A stretch of DNA of 64,000 nt from Ricordea florida (lineage: Eukaryota; Cnidaria; Anthozoa; Corallimorpharia; Ricordeidae): NCBI GenBank assembly GCA_949710005.1, contig OX453278.1, forward strand, positions 3,721,001-3,785,000, given 5' to 3'. The translations under genes were made by a program, and so were the position numbers. How positions within the stretch are numbered: position 1 is the first letter of the stretch; each line of letters begins with the position of its first letter. Under the pieces are notes generated by a model that was not told the DNA's origin, did not search any database, and saw only the letters and a list, made by a program, of their open reading frames with translations. Below, one piece after another: positions 19,557 to 31,401 of the stretch.

Positions 19557-20205
19557 TTGTGTGCGTCGGGGTTTCAACGGTAAATCCCTGCCGTATGTGC
19601 CAGAGTTTCTACGGTAAAAGCGCACTTCTATACCGGGCTTTCTACGGTAAATTCCTGTTGTGTGTGCCGTGGTTTCCAGGATAATCCCCGTTATTTGCTC
19701 CCGATTTCTAGGTTTAATCCCGGTCGTATATGTCCGGGTTTCTACAATAAGTCCGTACTGTATATACCCGGGTAGCAAATGTCATTGTGCCGGGATTCAT
19801 AAGGTCACCCGATTGTATGCGTCAAGTTTTCTAAGTCCCGGTCGTATGTACCGGGGTTTCTACGGTAAATCGCTGTCATGTGTGCCGGGATAGGGTAGTT
19901 CCTGTTGTAAGCGTCCTGGGGCTGGTTGTTCGAAGCAGGGTTAAGGTAACCCAGGGTTAGTGCGAAATTTAAATGCAGATTTGAGACCTAAAAAGCACAT
20001 TTAGTATAATTCTTTTTGAATACAATTTGATGATTGTATGCTCTGGAAAAATAGAGAAAGGTTATCGGAGAAAATGCTTTTTAACAAGAGGAAAAGAAAC
20101 CCGGGTTAAAATTTAACCCTGGTTTAGCGCTAATCGGCCTTCGAACAACCGGCCCCTGGTTTTAACGGTAAAACCCACTGCACGTGTCCGGGTTTTTTTC
20201 TTAAT
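19557..20205. repeat. Degenerate minisatellite (about 36-40 bp units), split by a MITE
   Basis: About ten units vary around GTATGTGCCGGGGTTTCTAC, then GGTAAATCCCTG. The array stops at 19,918 and resumes at 20,156 (TTTTAACGGTAAAACCC, then CGTGTCCGGGTTT) after the inserted MITE. Confidence 0.8.
19919..20155. mobile_element. 237-bp MITE with CTG target duplication
   Basis: Ends are GGGCTGGTTGTTCGAA and TTCGAACAACCGGCCC, flanked by CTG at 19,916-19,918 and 20,156-20,158. Subterminal pairing continues (AACCCAGGGTTA against TAACCCTGGTTTAGCGC). A CWG trinucleotide duplication is the classical PIF/Harbinger signature. Confidence 0.85.
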
Positions 20206-21241
20206 TGCTTTTCTCCGTATAAACGCGGTTTTAACCCGTTATTTTATGCGTATATGCTGCTCGTGGTATGTAATGAACCAGTAGTTCAATACACGTGTTG
20301 CAGCGTTAGGAGGTGGAACTTTCCACGCGCAGTCCTTTTGCTGGCTTTTGTATTTGGACTCATCAAACCGTTCTCGAATCGTGTTTGCAACAGGGATGTT
20401 TTCCTTTTTTCACTTTTACGGTGTTACGTAACATTCTTAGATGGTTCTGGTTATATGTAATTACTTTCAATATTTTCATATATCGTATCTTTTTCACGTC
20501 TTCGTTGTCTCGCCCAGTAACTTCGTAACGTTCTCAGATCTGCTAGGCTCTTGACATCTTCTAATTCAATATTCTCTCACCGATCCTGCGAATAGAAATC
20601 ACAACATTGCGAATCTTGGTTCAACCCGTTCATTTTTTTTTTCAATAAACACCTCATTTGTAGTTTAAATATGAAATACATTACGTAGCGTAAAAGTGAA
20701 AAAAGAAGAGGAGAGATACAGAAAATCTGTGGTGGTGTCATTACATATCTTCATTAACTTAACCGACTTTGGCGCCATTTACTTGATTTCGAATCAGCCC
20801 GTTTTCTACTTAATTTTGCTTTCGAGGAACGTCGTAAAATTACTCGTTATTTTAAGTGCGTTATACCTTACATTTTCTCTTCAATTTTTTCAGAAGTAAG
20901 CTTTTGCATTTTCAGCTCAGTTAAGTCTTATCATGACGTGGATTTTATGAAAGCTATGTTTATTTATTCCCGCACCTGTCTCGGCGCATGCTTGCAACCT
21001 GTCGGTCGGTGGTCTTTCAAACCCTAATGTTTATTAACAGTGTATACAAGTGTACACGAGAACCGAGGAAAACTTCATTGAATTTATTGTGCTGCTCTTA
21101 GAGATAGCGAGCTTTTGCCGTGTATAAGGAAGCTCTGGACGTGATTATCTCGGTGACAAACGTCAGTTCGCATCTTTTTGCCCGCGGGTCTTGGAGCGAC
21201 TCTCAGAGGTCAGGAATCAGTCATTCGCGAGTAAAGTCGCG
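20206..21241. other. No recognisable gene
   Basis: AT-rich, then more CpG-containing from about 20,980. Short plus frames at 20,254-20,528 and 20,696-20,899 lack support. Confidence 0.35.
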
Positions 21242-21690
21242 ATGACCGCACTTCGTGGAAACAAAAGAAGATATCGCTTGGTTGGGAGATCGCCGCCTTC
21301 CGACACCGGCCATTGTCGACTGTTTTCCTCGAATTTCACGACCAACGATTTGGTTTAACTTCGTGTCTCTGGAACGTAACTGTCAATTCTTCAGTACTTC
21401 GGTCACCTGTCGCAAACGTGATACTTCACGCTCAGATTTCCCATCTCCGGTCTCCACATTCAGTCGTTTGTGGAAGTTGAAGTTGAAGTTGAAGTAAGGT
21501 ACGTTTAACACATCACCAAATACCTGAGCACCTGTTATTTACCACACCGGTTAGTTTTCATTCCGTAACCTTCAATGCTGATTTTGACGCTAGATTTTGA
21601 TTTTTAATACGGTGGTTTGTTTTCACGTTCTCAGAAGAGACTGCCTTATAACTCATCACAGCATGTGGGCACGAAGGAGTCAAATGGAAG
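21242..21690 (+). other. Possible transcript start with 5' exons
   Basis: A CpG-richer block (about 20,980-21,500) ends at a donor-like GTAAG|GTACGT near 21,497. It is followed by a short segment 21,635-21,690 between a good acceptor (TTCTCAG) and donor (GAAG|GTATGC). The segment reads KRLPYNSSQHVGTKESNG in one frame. No protein family is recognisable and no clear coding start exists, so it may be a 5' UTR or a non-coding transcript. Confidence 0.25.
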
Positions 21691-22532
21691 GTATGCAAAT
21701 AAACATAACACGTTCAAACTCTCTGAATATATCACTAACCTGAAAGACATAACGCGTAATTTTTTTAGTAATAATGTCTCACACAATCTCTCAATGTTCT
21801 TCTTCCTTCCTGAGGTAGATTGGCGGTCTCTGTCGAGTTTGTTTACGCAAAGAAGTCTTAATTCACGGCATTAGGTCAAATTAATGCTAACAAGATCTAA
21901 AGCTGTTTTGGACTCTGCGCTTTTCATGGTTTCATTTATTTCCTTCACCGAATAGTTCGTTTTGTTGGACTCGTCGCTCCTTGTTCTATGCGTTATTTTT
22001 TGAGCTGAAACCATGCTTTCTGTTTATCTGCTACATTGATTTTCTCTCATGTAATTGTGTTGTGCAAGTTTGAGATCAAATACAGCAAATCACTAACGTG
22101 GATTTATATTGTCTCTATCACGAGGATTTAAGTTCCTTGAGTACCGCCGCTGATAAAATGATTAGTCATTACGTTACTTACATAGGTGTGAAAGGACAAT
22201 CCTTAAATCAAGAAGCTGCGAAAACAAGGTTGATTTGAGAGAGTGTAAATGCATGACTTCAGTGGCCTAAATTATTTGAAAAATGTTTTGTAGAATATTT
22301 TGAAATCTGAGATCTTTTATTTTCCGCCGAGATTTCTCTCTCTTCTAAAATGAGCTTAAATCGCTTTCAGACAAAACTGTAATTCGTGTTACTAGCATAA
22401 AAATATAAGTTCAACTTATATTTCTCTTACAAATGTTGATCTCGTCTGGTTATCTGAACAAATCCTTTATTGATCTAAATTGATCTAAATTGATCTAAAC
22501 ATTAGATCTAAACAAGAATTTAACATTAGAGA

Positions 22533-22577
22533 GCTTTTGCCCGCGATTAGCGAGGGCTATTCGAGGCGGGCAAAAGA
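22533..22577. repeat. Short hairpin
   Basis: GCTTTTGCCCGC and GCGGGCAAAAG enclose about 20 bases, in otherwise AT-rich DNA just downstream of the LINE fragment. Confidence 0.6.
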
Positions 22578-22699
22578 GCAAAAAACAATTTAAAAGTCAA
22601 TTAATACTGTCTACAGAACAAACCTAGAAGCAATCTAGTTTGTCGTGTGGTTTATAGGCAGAATGATACGGGGAGGCAGACTATAGTCAATATTGGGAG

Positions 22700-23572
22700 T
22701 AACATACAATGTTATGATTTTGAGAATTGTACTCGTATATCAGAAATTCTGATGTAATCGTCTTCATTCTTAAGGATTTCAAAAAGTTTATTCTTTAGTT
22801 TGCTTTTAAACTGACTTTTATTTAAGACTTTGATGGTGAGTGGAATGCTATTCCAAATCAGGGCACCTGAGATAGAAAAGGCTTTTTTCATATTTTCAGT
22901 TCTAGCTTTCTCAACATAATAATTCTCGTTAGAAACAGATCTAGTCCGGTAACTATGAACAAAAGACAATTTCTTGAACATATTCTTAATTTTACTAGGA
23001 GCAAGATTATTATGAATGTCGTACATTAAAAGACTCATTTGCTCAAACAGCAAGAATGATATCGGCAACTGTTTTGTTTCTAAGAATAATGGGACTGCAT
23101 GAGCTCTTGGATTACTGAAGAACATTAGCCTAAGGGCTCTCTTTTGGAGAATGAGTAGCTTATGAAGGTGTGTTTCAGCAGCTTGACCCCAAGCGCAGAT
23201 GCCATAGTTCAGATAAGGTAAAATTAATGAACGATATAACGTGAGAAGTACATGACGTGGAACGAAATGTCTGAGCTTGGCAATAATCCCAATTGTTTTA
23301 CTAACTTTTTGACAAATGTAATCTATGTGATATTTCCATGAGAGGTTCGCATCAATGAGTATACCAAGATATTTAATATAATTTTTCATTTCTAACGGTT
23401 GGCTGGTGTTTGAGATGTTATCAGTTATTCTAATATTGGGATTAAAGGAGAGAGTCTTTTGGCGTGGACGAAAGATGATATAGTTAGATTTTTCGGCATT
23501 CAAGGTTAGTTTATTAACAGCTAACCACGTACACACTTTGGAAAGCTCTTCATTAAATTCAGTTTCAAGTCA
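22700..23572 (-). mobile_element. 5'-truncated LINE, C-terminal reverse-transcriptase part
   Basis: A 274-codon open frame (23,536-22,712), extendable in frame to about 23,572 (LETEFNEELSKVCTWLAVNK). It matches the post-catalytic half of non-LTR reverse transcriptases: WLAVNKLTLNAEKSNYIIF, IKYLGILIDANLSWKYHI, VLLTLYRSLILPYLNYG and a tail ending LNKSQFKSKLKNKLFEIL. The YADD catalytic core is missing because of the 5' truncation. The remaining frame is uninterrupted, so this insertion is younger than the 4.4-7.3 kb element. It belongs to a different subfamily (CR1/L2-like by motif style). Confidence 0.85.
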
Positions 23573-26500
23573 AGGTTATTGGAATACTCGAAATATAACT
23601 TACAGCAAACCGGACAAATTTGGCTCACAAATGACACAATTTCAATATCGCCCGTAACTGAATCTGGGCCAAATAGCTGGTCATAATGGACTTTAACTTA
23701 TAGTGGAAATACAGCATTCATATTGCTTTAGTGCTGACAAAATCAAGGATAAATTTTCAGCGGCCTTTGCAGATGAAAAAAAAATTGGCAGGTTTGAGAA
23801 TTTTAAAGGATAGCACTGGTTAGATATTTTTTGTTTTACGTTATGTTATTTTTGGAGGTTGCCATGTTTTGAGGTTTGCCTAATTTCTAGTAATAGCGGC
23901 GAGTATTTGAAAGCTGAGTTGTTTTGCTTTGATCTACCCATGGTAGCAAGTCAATTAAAGAACGAGTAGTCATAATAGAAAAGTTGGATTGATAAGCTCT
24001 TAAAGCAGTTGGCTACTTCTAAACGACTCAAAAGTTGTAGACATGATTCCATAGTTACCACAGCAATTGAACAACGTTTTCTGAAAGCTTACTAGACATT
24101 TTGTACCCGATAAAACAGTTTTGCTAAGGCAAAGCTTGCCAAAACTCGTCGATTGAAACTGCTCGTGCAAAGATTTCAAGTCCACCATCTTTCCCCAGAT
24201 TCTTCACAGAAAAAGAAAGAAAAACGAAAACCACAAAAACGTGCGATTTCTTGTTAATCTCTAAACCGGCATGGAATAACTCTTAGATTAAACAGAATAA
24301 ATATAGAATAGATAAGGTTTAAGTGAATAGGCTAAAACCGTAATATTCCCCCGAAGCAATTAAGCCACAAACTATATGTAATAAACTATTGTTCAGTAAA
24401 ACAAACCGTCTCCAACGTCCATGCTAATGTTTTGTTAGATTTTCGTGACCGACGTCTAAGCTAACTGTCTTGAAAACTGATTGCTCACCCGCTGCTTACG
24501 AGTCTCTAATGGAATATACAATCTAAGAAACATCAAGGTTTATGATATCAGAGTTGGCATCTATAGTGATCAAAGGTGGAAACTTAACGCTCTATAATTT
24601 GAGGTTAAATCCGATAGCACATATATATAGACAGACACTCGGCACCACTGCTGGAGGGCAAATGTAATCAGCCACTTGTACGTAAAAACTATATCGTTTA
24701 AAATCTTTTGTTTTTGTCTTCTTTTGTTATTATTCAAATTCAAATTAGTTGCGTTTAGTTGCGTTCACTTATAGCAAGAGATATTTTTCCGTAGATTTAT
24801 GTCATACTAACCTTGATCTTTTCTAATTTCAACTTTTTGTGGGTTGTAGAACCGATGAGATTCCTGATTTATCATCTCATGAAACTACTTACATAAGATA
24901 GGTTATTTGTAGCAAAAACCGTACTTTTTAATGCAGCAGTAACGTTTATTCCATTGAAAACTGAAAAACATTTCGTCTGTTTGTTGGCGTGTAACAAAAA
25001 TTTTCCATCTTCGTCAGAAAACCTTTATATTAACGTGATTTAATATCGGCTGTATTAAGACAAATCTTACTATAGTCATCAAGATCTACAGAATACATCA
25101 GTCATCTGTCTGTGGTCGCCTTTTTTTACCCTTTTTCAGTCCTAGTTCGTAAAGTTAATCATTGAAAGGAGAGCTATTGGGAAATCAGTTTATATTTTTC
25201 ACTTTATTTATTCTCCATTCTAAATGTTTTTAAGTGCAATATTGAAGAACAGTTCTCTATAACTTTTTCTTTCTAAGTTTTGAAGAAGTGTGATGCATCC
25301 AACTGTTTTGTTTACCCCACGCTGTTGCCCTAGTATTTGATTGTATAGCCCTAGATATGAAATGTTAGCATGACTAAGACAATAACTCTATTAAGAACCT
25401 TTTGTCCATTCCTCTATTTATATGTACCCATATTCTAGAAGTTTTGTGTTCAGTGCAGTTTAGTAGAAGCAACATCGCAAAAACTGCGAAAGATATTCGC
25501 ACCGAAACTTAATTTTTCGATAAAACTAAGTTGTAGACCACATACTTCGCAGTCTCCGCAAACATGCTGTGACTCCATTAGCTGAGTCGTTTCTCAACCC
25601 ATATTATCTCAATATGTTGGGTAGTTACCGAAGTTATCAACCTTATATGCAAATTTAGAAAGATTAACTGAGCAGGATACGGACATCATTGATCTGTAGG
25701 GTAGTAGAAAAATAGCACTGATCTCGCAGCGCAAATTGCACAGAATTATGTCCAATTCCGTAGGTTATCGTCCTTCGCTTATGTTCTACACTTTGAGAAT
25801 TAAGATTGTTCCATTTGGCAAAGTCCCCGTGCCCTGCAATTGCGTTTTCCACTGTTTTAATTAAAAATAAGAGAAATCAGGGTTCATTCGTCGTTCAGAG
25901 ATTAACTACCAAAAGCACTTTAGTTTCGAATTTTTGTAATTATTTTGATTGCGTCCAACTTGGCCTAGAATAACATCATCCGTGCAGCTGTAATTAAAAC
26001 TTGATTACAGCTACAAATAGCACGCTTTAGCCGACGAGTGTCGCTTCAATTCAGTCAATAGTACCTTCCCATAAATAGATTAAAATTGCAAATTAAAAAC
26101 AAAGACCGCAGCGGGTGTAGTTGAGAGTTTGTATCAGCACAGCAGAAGATTGAATGGTTTTTGTCTTAGGCCTGTCGTACTTGTGGTACGAATTGAATGC
26201 GACAACCGTTTAGTGATCCGGTTGAATCATTCTTAGGCACTGCAGTAGATGACGGAGATGAAAGACAAAAGAGGTTGTTGCTTTGGCGACTTGTTATAAA
26301 TCTCTACCACGTGCTGTTCCCAATTTAGCTGGTCACGGAAGTGCCCCTGATTTTTGTGGAAGGGTATCCCGCCTCCGCGACGTAAGTGACCTTGCTGTGA
26401 TTACTAATGTAGTTGCTATTGGCAACGTTAAGGGGCTCTCTAACGGAGATCTCTATGACTTTGTTCCTAACTGTTCAAACATTTTATGGAATATGTTGTT

Positions 26501-27698
26501 AGTTATCGTGGATGACGTGGTTGGTCTATAAACATATTTTCATTTGTCTCACGAAGTAGTCTTTTGGTTTAGGATCAAGACGTTTCGTGCTGTTCTTCTT
26601 CTGGCGACGAGGGTCGGCTGTTTACGGTGCACTGTTATGTATGTGTTCAAAAATGATGTTGTATGTTCAAAAATTATGACCATGCACTGAGCGCTGTTCT
26701 TTTTCTTTTTTTTTTCAAATTTTACGTAAGCGATTTTGTTTTGCATTGATTTTTTTCTAAGAACTAGTGCATTAGTACTGCCTGCCCTCCTGATCTGACG
26801 TTGAATTGCGCGGGATCATTCGGAACAATACCCGGTCTGATACCGGGCAAAGTATCGGCCCTCGCGGGACCAGAAATCTAGGAATCTGTTTGGCTGATTT
26901 TAGTTATGATAAGAGTAGAAATATAACTTCCAAGAGACATGGCGAGACCAGAACTGAGTTATTCTCATCCATGAATATTAATGAAAATAACAAAGGAAAC
27001 GTTGGGAATTTCGCTATAAGAAGTAAGAAAATATGCACTTGATACGAGTTCAGTCATCCATTTTAGAAGTTTCGTGTTCTACAAAAATCAGGAGGAATAT
27101 ACAACATTTTTGTTGTTATTTATCTTGTAAAATTCGTATTTAACTGACTGAGCTATATGTCTGGTTTACAGTGCGACAACTCCAACCAAGGCAACCCAAA
27201 TAAATATTCATACCAATTTTGGAATGTCTGTTTTTTTTACGCTGAGCAACATATTTATGGCAAGTTTCTGCCGACTAAGATGATTCTTTTTCAATCTTGA
27301 TATGTTTATAGAAAAAAATTATATGTATTTTAAGCGAAATACAAAACATTTGTAGAGATTCTATTGTTTAGATACTCGATTGTGATTGGGTAATTTGTAG
27401 CAAATTTTGTTTGCGTGGCCTTGTTGGAGTAGTCGCACTTGAAGTAGCGTTATCCATTGTCAACAGAGAATGCGAAAGAGTAAAGTTGTCCATAAAATAT
27501 GCTCTTAACAAGTTTAATTTTCGATTTGTTTTTTCCAAGTGTCTTTAAGACTCGTGTATTAATCAAGGGCGATTAACGTTACATTGCATAAGACTAAGTT
27601 GGCGTCTTTTAAACCAAACAGACATTTTTTCTAAAACTGTCGTCCCCCCTGGGGAGAAATAATTGAAATCCAGCTCAATATTTATTCAAGGCAGTGGT
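23573..27698. other. Gene-poor AT-rich DNA
   Basis: No confident gene. Two minus-strand stretches were considered. At 24,000-24,188 a Kozak-like AAAGATGG starts a 62-codon frame. At 25,664-25,852 an open frame follows an acceptor-like AAACAG (ENAIAGHGDFAKWNNL). Neither can be tied to a family or to neighbouring exons. Confidence 0.35.
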
Positions 27699-27818
27699 TG
27701 TTATCTACCTGGCCACGACAGGTAGATAACTTCAGGTAACAGGTAGATAACTTCAGGTAACAGGTAGATAACTTCAGGTAACAGGTAGATTACTTCAGGT
27801 AACAGGTAGATAATTTCA
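27699..27818. repeat. 21-bp tandem repeat, 5 units, with leading hairpin
   Basis: The unit is AGGTAGATAACTTCAGGTAAC, with the last units diverging slightly. Just before the array GTTATCTACCTG pairs with the first unit's CAGGTAGATAAC across a 7-base loop. Confidence 0.9.
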
Positions 27819-28051
27819 AACAGAAAGACAATAGCAAACCTATCGCCGTCTGTAAGCCCAGCCTTCTTGCTCCAAATCAATAATGTTTATTGTTCTTTAC
27901 ACCAAGAAAAAATCCTTCACAAATTCTCCAGGCTCAAAATATACCGTCCTCAATACTCCACAATCCTTTTACTGTACTTAGACATTCAATTCGTAACAGG
28001 GTGCAGAATGTTTGTCCCATTTGCCTACTTCAACGACTTTGCTCCCAAGAG

Positions 28052-28118
28052 TATCCTATTGCGCAGTGGTAGAGCGTCCGAGGAAGAAATCGGAAAGTCA
28101 TGAGTTGGACTCCGGAGA
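28052..28118 (+). repeat. tRNA-derived SINE head or tRNA relic
   Basis: GCGCAGTGGTAGAGCGT (28,061-28,077) is a good RNA polymerase III A box. GAGTTGGACTCC (28,102-28,113) is a degenerate B box 25 bases later. The 5' part cannot form a clean acceptor stem with the 3' part, so a functional tRNA is unlikely. Confidence 0.55.
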
Positions 28119-31100
28119 ATGTGACAACTCGGGTTTGGTTTTTCTGAGATTTTCTGTGACAGTACTGAAAAATACATCTTTCACAAATTTGAACTTGGTT
28201 GGTATCGACGTCGTATCCCGCAAAGAATTGTCAAAATTCACTGGGAGTAAAACCTTACTTTCAAGAGCCACACTAGGTTTTGACTTGTTCTTCGAAGAAA
28301 GTTAATTGTCACATTTTTAAGTGCTCAGCGTTAAGCTCATTTTAAACCTATTGGATTTAGTTTTATTGTTATTTTAATTTAAAGTTATGACTTACTGTAT
28401 TGACTCAAACTTCGCAATGTTATTTATAAAACGATGTTGACTTTATTGAAATACAATTAAATCGTTTGTTGACAGTGTAGTAAATTTACCGCATTTATGC
28501 GAAAGACATCTATTGGAGAATGTAAATTTGCTTAATTTTCTTCGTTTCTAAAATTAAAATAACCCAACACTAATCAAGAACACTTACTCGTTCTTGATTC
28601 TTTTTCCATTTTGGAACAGAGTTTTACATGTTTGCAATTTATTATATTTTTGGGGGAATAGCTGTTTACACAGTAACCTTCACCGGTATGCGATGTAATG
28701 CTGTTAAGTCCTTCAAAAGGCCGACCTAAATTCTGTTGTGTTTGAGGTGGTTGAACTTGAGCTAACAAAAATACCGAATTGTACAGGGTGGCACAATTCT
28801 GTAGCACTCAAGGTGAAATCGCTTTACACTGGAAGCTGTTAGTGTATCGCCCACGTTAGGTATCTGCCGAAATTATCACAAATGCCAAGGTAGGTTTTCA
28901 TACAATGCTGTTATCATTTATTCATTTACCGGCGGAATGGAGCTCTCTTTTGAAGGGAAATTCATTACGGTTCACACGGCCTACTTTGGAAAAAACGTGG
29001 ATAAAGTTCAGGGACAGGAAATCGTTGGATTCGACAAGCTTGAAAAATGAAAATCTTTCTCAGATTGTATTATATGTGTACAAGGACACAAATTGTCGAA
29101 ATACGGTTTGATTTGAATGGTGCCTAGTAAATCCTTTCTCATGTATTGTTTCTTTTTTTGGTGATTGAAAGAGTGGAGATTTTTTTTTATGTTAGTTTCA
29201 AACATTTGCGTCAAAATAGTAATTGTGGTGAATAACTGTCTACTAGTCTAATAGTTACTACCTCAAACACGGCGCGTGCGAAAGATAATTGAAAAGTCTT
29301 TATATGTATTTCCATTTTATATCCGGGTTGTAATAAAAGCGATCCGCCATAAAGTTCACTCTTCTGTTCTTATGTTTTATTTAGTACTTTTTAACGAAGG
29401 AAACATAACCTTTCTCTCTAGGAAGTGTTTTTAATTTACTTTGATGATTCATTGCTAGCGAGGGTTACTGACACTATGAATGGTGTTGTTTAATTTTTGT
29501 CATTAAATGAGAAACATTAAACGGCCAGCAATTTGAATTTGAAACATGACCTGCTCTGTCTCCCAGTTTTTAACCAAAAGAGAAGATTTAAAGCAACTTA
29601 AACAAGAAAACTACCTCATTCGTTTTCTCGCTCCCCAGCGAGCAACCTACATAAATAATTTTCGACATTTTTCCCACCTCCCCTTGATAAAGTGCTGGAG
29701 TGTCTATTAATTACATACTACAAGTTATCTTTGCATGTTTTCATTCGCTAGGGTCCCAATCCGATGTTTGCTGTCTTCTAATCTTGCATTTAACCAAATT
29801 GGAACTGAATTTACATAACCTATGGACAGACTCCAACGAAATTTGTTCCGTAAATAGAGCGTGACTTGAGGGCCAGCTGGTAGAAAATTAGTTTGAACTG
29901 TCTTACAACCGTTGTTTTCCCTTCATCTTCATGTGTAAAGGGGAGTGAGACATAGGGGACAAAGTAAGTGGCCAATGTGTTTACTGTCAGCAAAAGATTT
30001 CGGAGTTTCTCTCCGTTACTTTGTTGACCTTGTACCCGGGAGAGCTTAGAAATTGAAAATTAAATTCAGACGTTCCGAATTAAGCATGTCGAAAAAAAAA
30101 ACCGTTTGCTGCGGGAAAGTATGTTGATAATGTGAAAAATACTTACTTCAAAATTCGGTCAGTAGTGTTCAGGTCATTAAACCTCGCCTCAGTCCGCGTT
30201 CCAAGGTAAAGCATATCACCTTTCCTTTGGTACTCTAAGATGTTTTCCGTTGAACCAAATCCTCAAGAATCACCATTGGACAAGGACTCTCATTCTATTT
30301 ATTTTGCTTCTTTGAATTGCGGTTTGTGGCCTTCAAAATTCAGTGGACAAAAGCATCTTAGGCAAACGTGGCCGTTACATCACATAAGAGGCTTTTCTTG
30401 AACGAAGAATACTTCAATACTCGAAGGTAGACTAGGGCCAGGACACTTAAGACAAAAGTAAGCCCGGCTAGGGAAGGGACGAAAATATTCGCCACGCTAC
30501 GATGATTTTTTTTTTCTATTTTGTTGTTGTTGTTGGTTTTTTTTTTGGCAGCACTAGCAAGAGAAATGGGTCAACTGCTTCTGGTCAAGCGTTTATGTAA
30601 ATCAGGAGAAGCGGAAGTAAAACAAGAAATTCAAACAGTAATAAATATATGCTCTATAAAGGTCCTTTTAAAACTTAAAGACTTGAAAACGTTTTGTACG
30701 ATTCACCAAAAGCTTTTTATTCTTAATTATACTGAAACTTTATTAAACTCTAAAAGTATGGCACTTTACCTTAAAAGGACGGGATATTTAACAGCAACCA
30801 TTACAATACAAAGCATGTGAAAATGTGTGAAAAAAAAGATTCGCCAGATGTCTCTGCCAAATACACTTTCTTCTCTGTGTTGACGTTTTTGTGCTGACGT
30901 GAAAATTTGTCATGGCTGCCTGCTATTTCCTTCAAAAACCTGATTTTCCTGAAAATCAGCGAGATTACGGTATGTTCTATATAAACATGTCATTTTATCT
31001 TGACTGTTTAATTTCAACATTGTCAGTGAACATCGAAATTTTTTTGACAGAAATATGATAATAACGTGTGGTTTCATTCATTTCTCGTTCGTCGCTTAAG

Positions 31101-31309
31101 ACACTTTTCTACTACATTTATAGCGTAGGGTAAGGCCCAAATTTCATTCTAGATTCCTACGGAAGGTTTTCCATGTAGCAGAGGGTGGCTTTAGGCAAAA
31201 TCTTTCATATTCGTCTCAAAATAAAGACGAACTTGAAAATAAAAGGAAAAATATTTGCAATATGTCAACATGTAGCGATAAATGTGTGAATGCTGTGCTT
31301 CAAGTTTTT
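28119..31309. other. Gene-poor AT-rich DNA
   Basis: Short frames at 28,574-28,807 (-), 28,905-29,111 (+) and 30,521-30,820 (+) have no motif. The last opens with TTG in a GTT/T-rich tract and is not a real signal peptide. Confidence 0.35.
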
Positions 31310-31401
31310 CCATGGTTTAAATTTTATTTTCCTTTGTTTTTTTGCTATGATAATGTGGGATAATGAGTTTGAAACAAAGGAAAATAAAATTTAAGCCAAG
31401 G
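31310..31401. repeat. Inverted repeat with 30-bp arms
   Basis: GGTTTAAATTTTATTTTCCT and its complement enclose about 32 bases; small MITE or hairpin. Confidence 0.75.

Noticed and set aside
24000-24188. Minus-strand frame with good Kozak (AAAGATGG)
   Set aside because: Only 62 codons, no homologous family and no partner exon identified; could be a first exon but cannot be supported.
25664-25852. Minus-strand open frame after an acceptor-like AG
   Set aside because: No partner exons and no motif.
28052-28118. Functional tRNA gene
   Set aside because: Good A box but degenerate B box, and no matching acceptor stem; called a SINE or tRNA relic.
30521-30820. Frame beginning like a signal peptide (LLLLVFFLAALA)
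   Set aside because: It begins with TTG in a GTT/T-rich tract that looks more like a splice acceptor; the rest is not protein-like.
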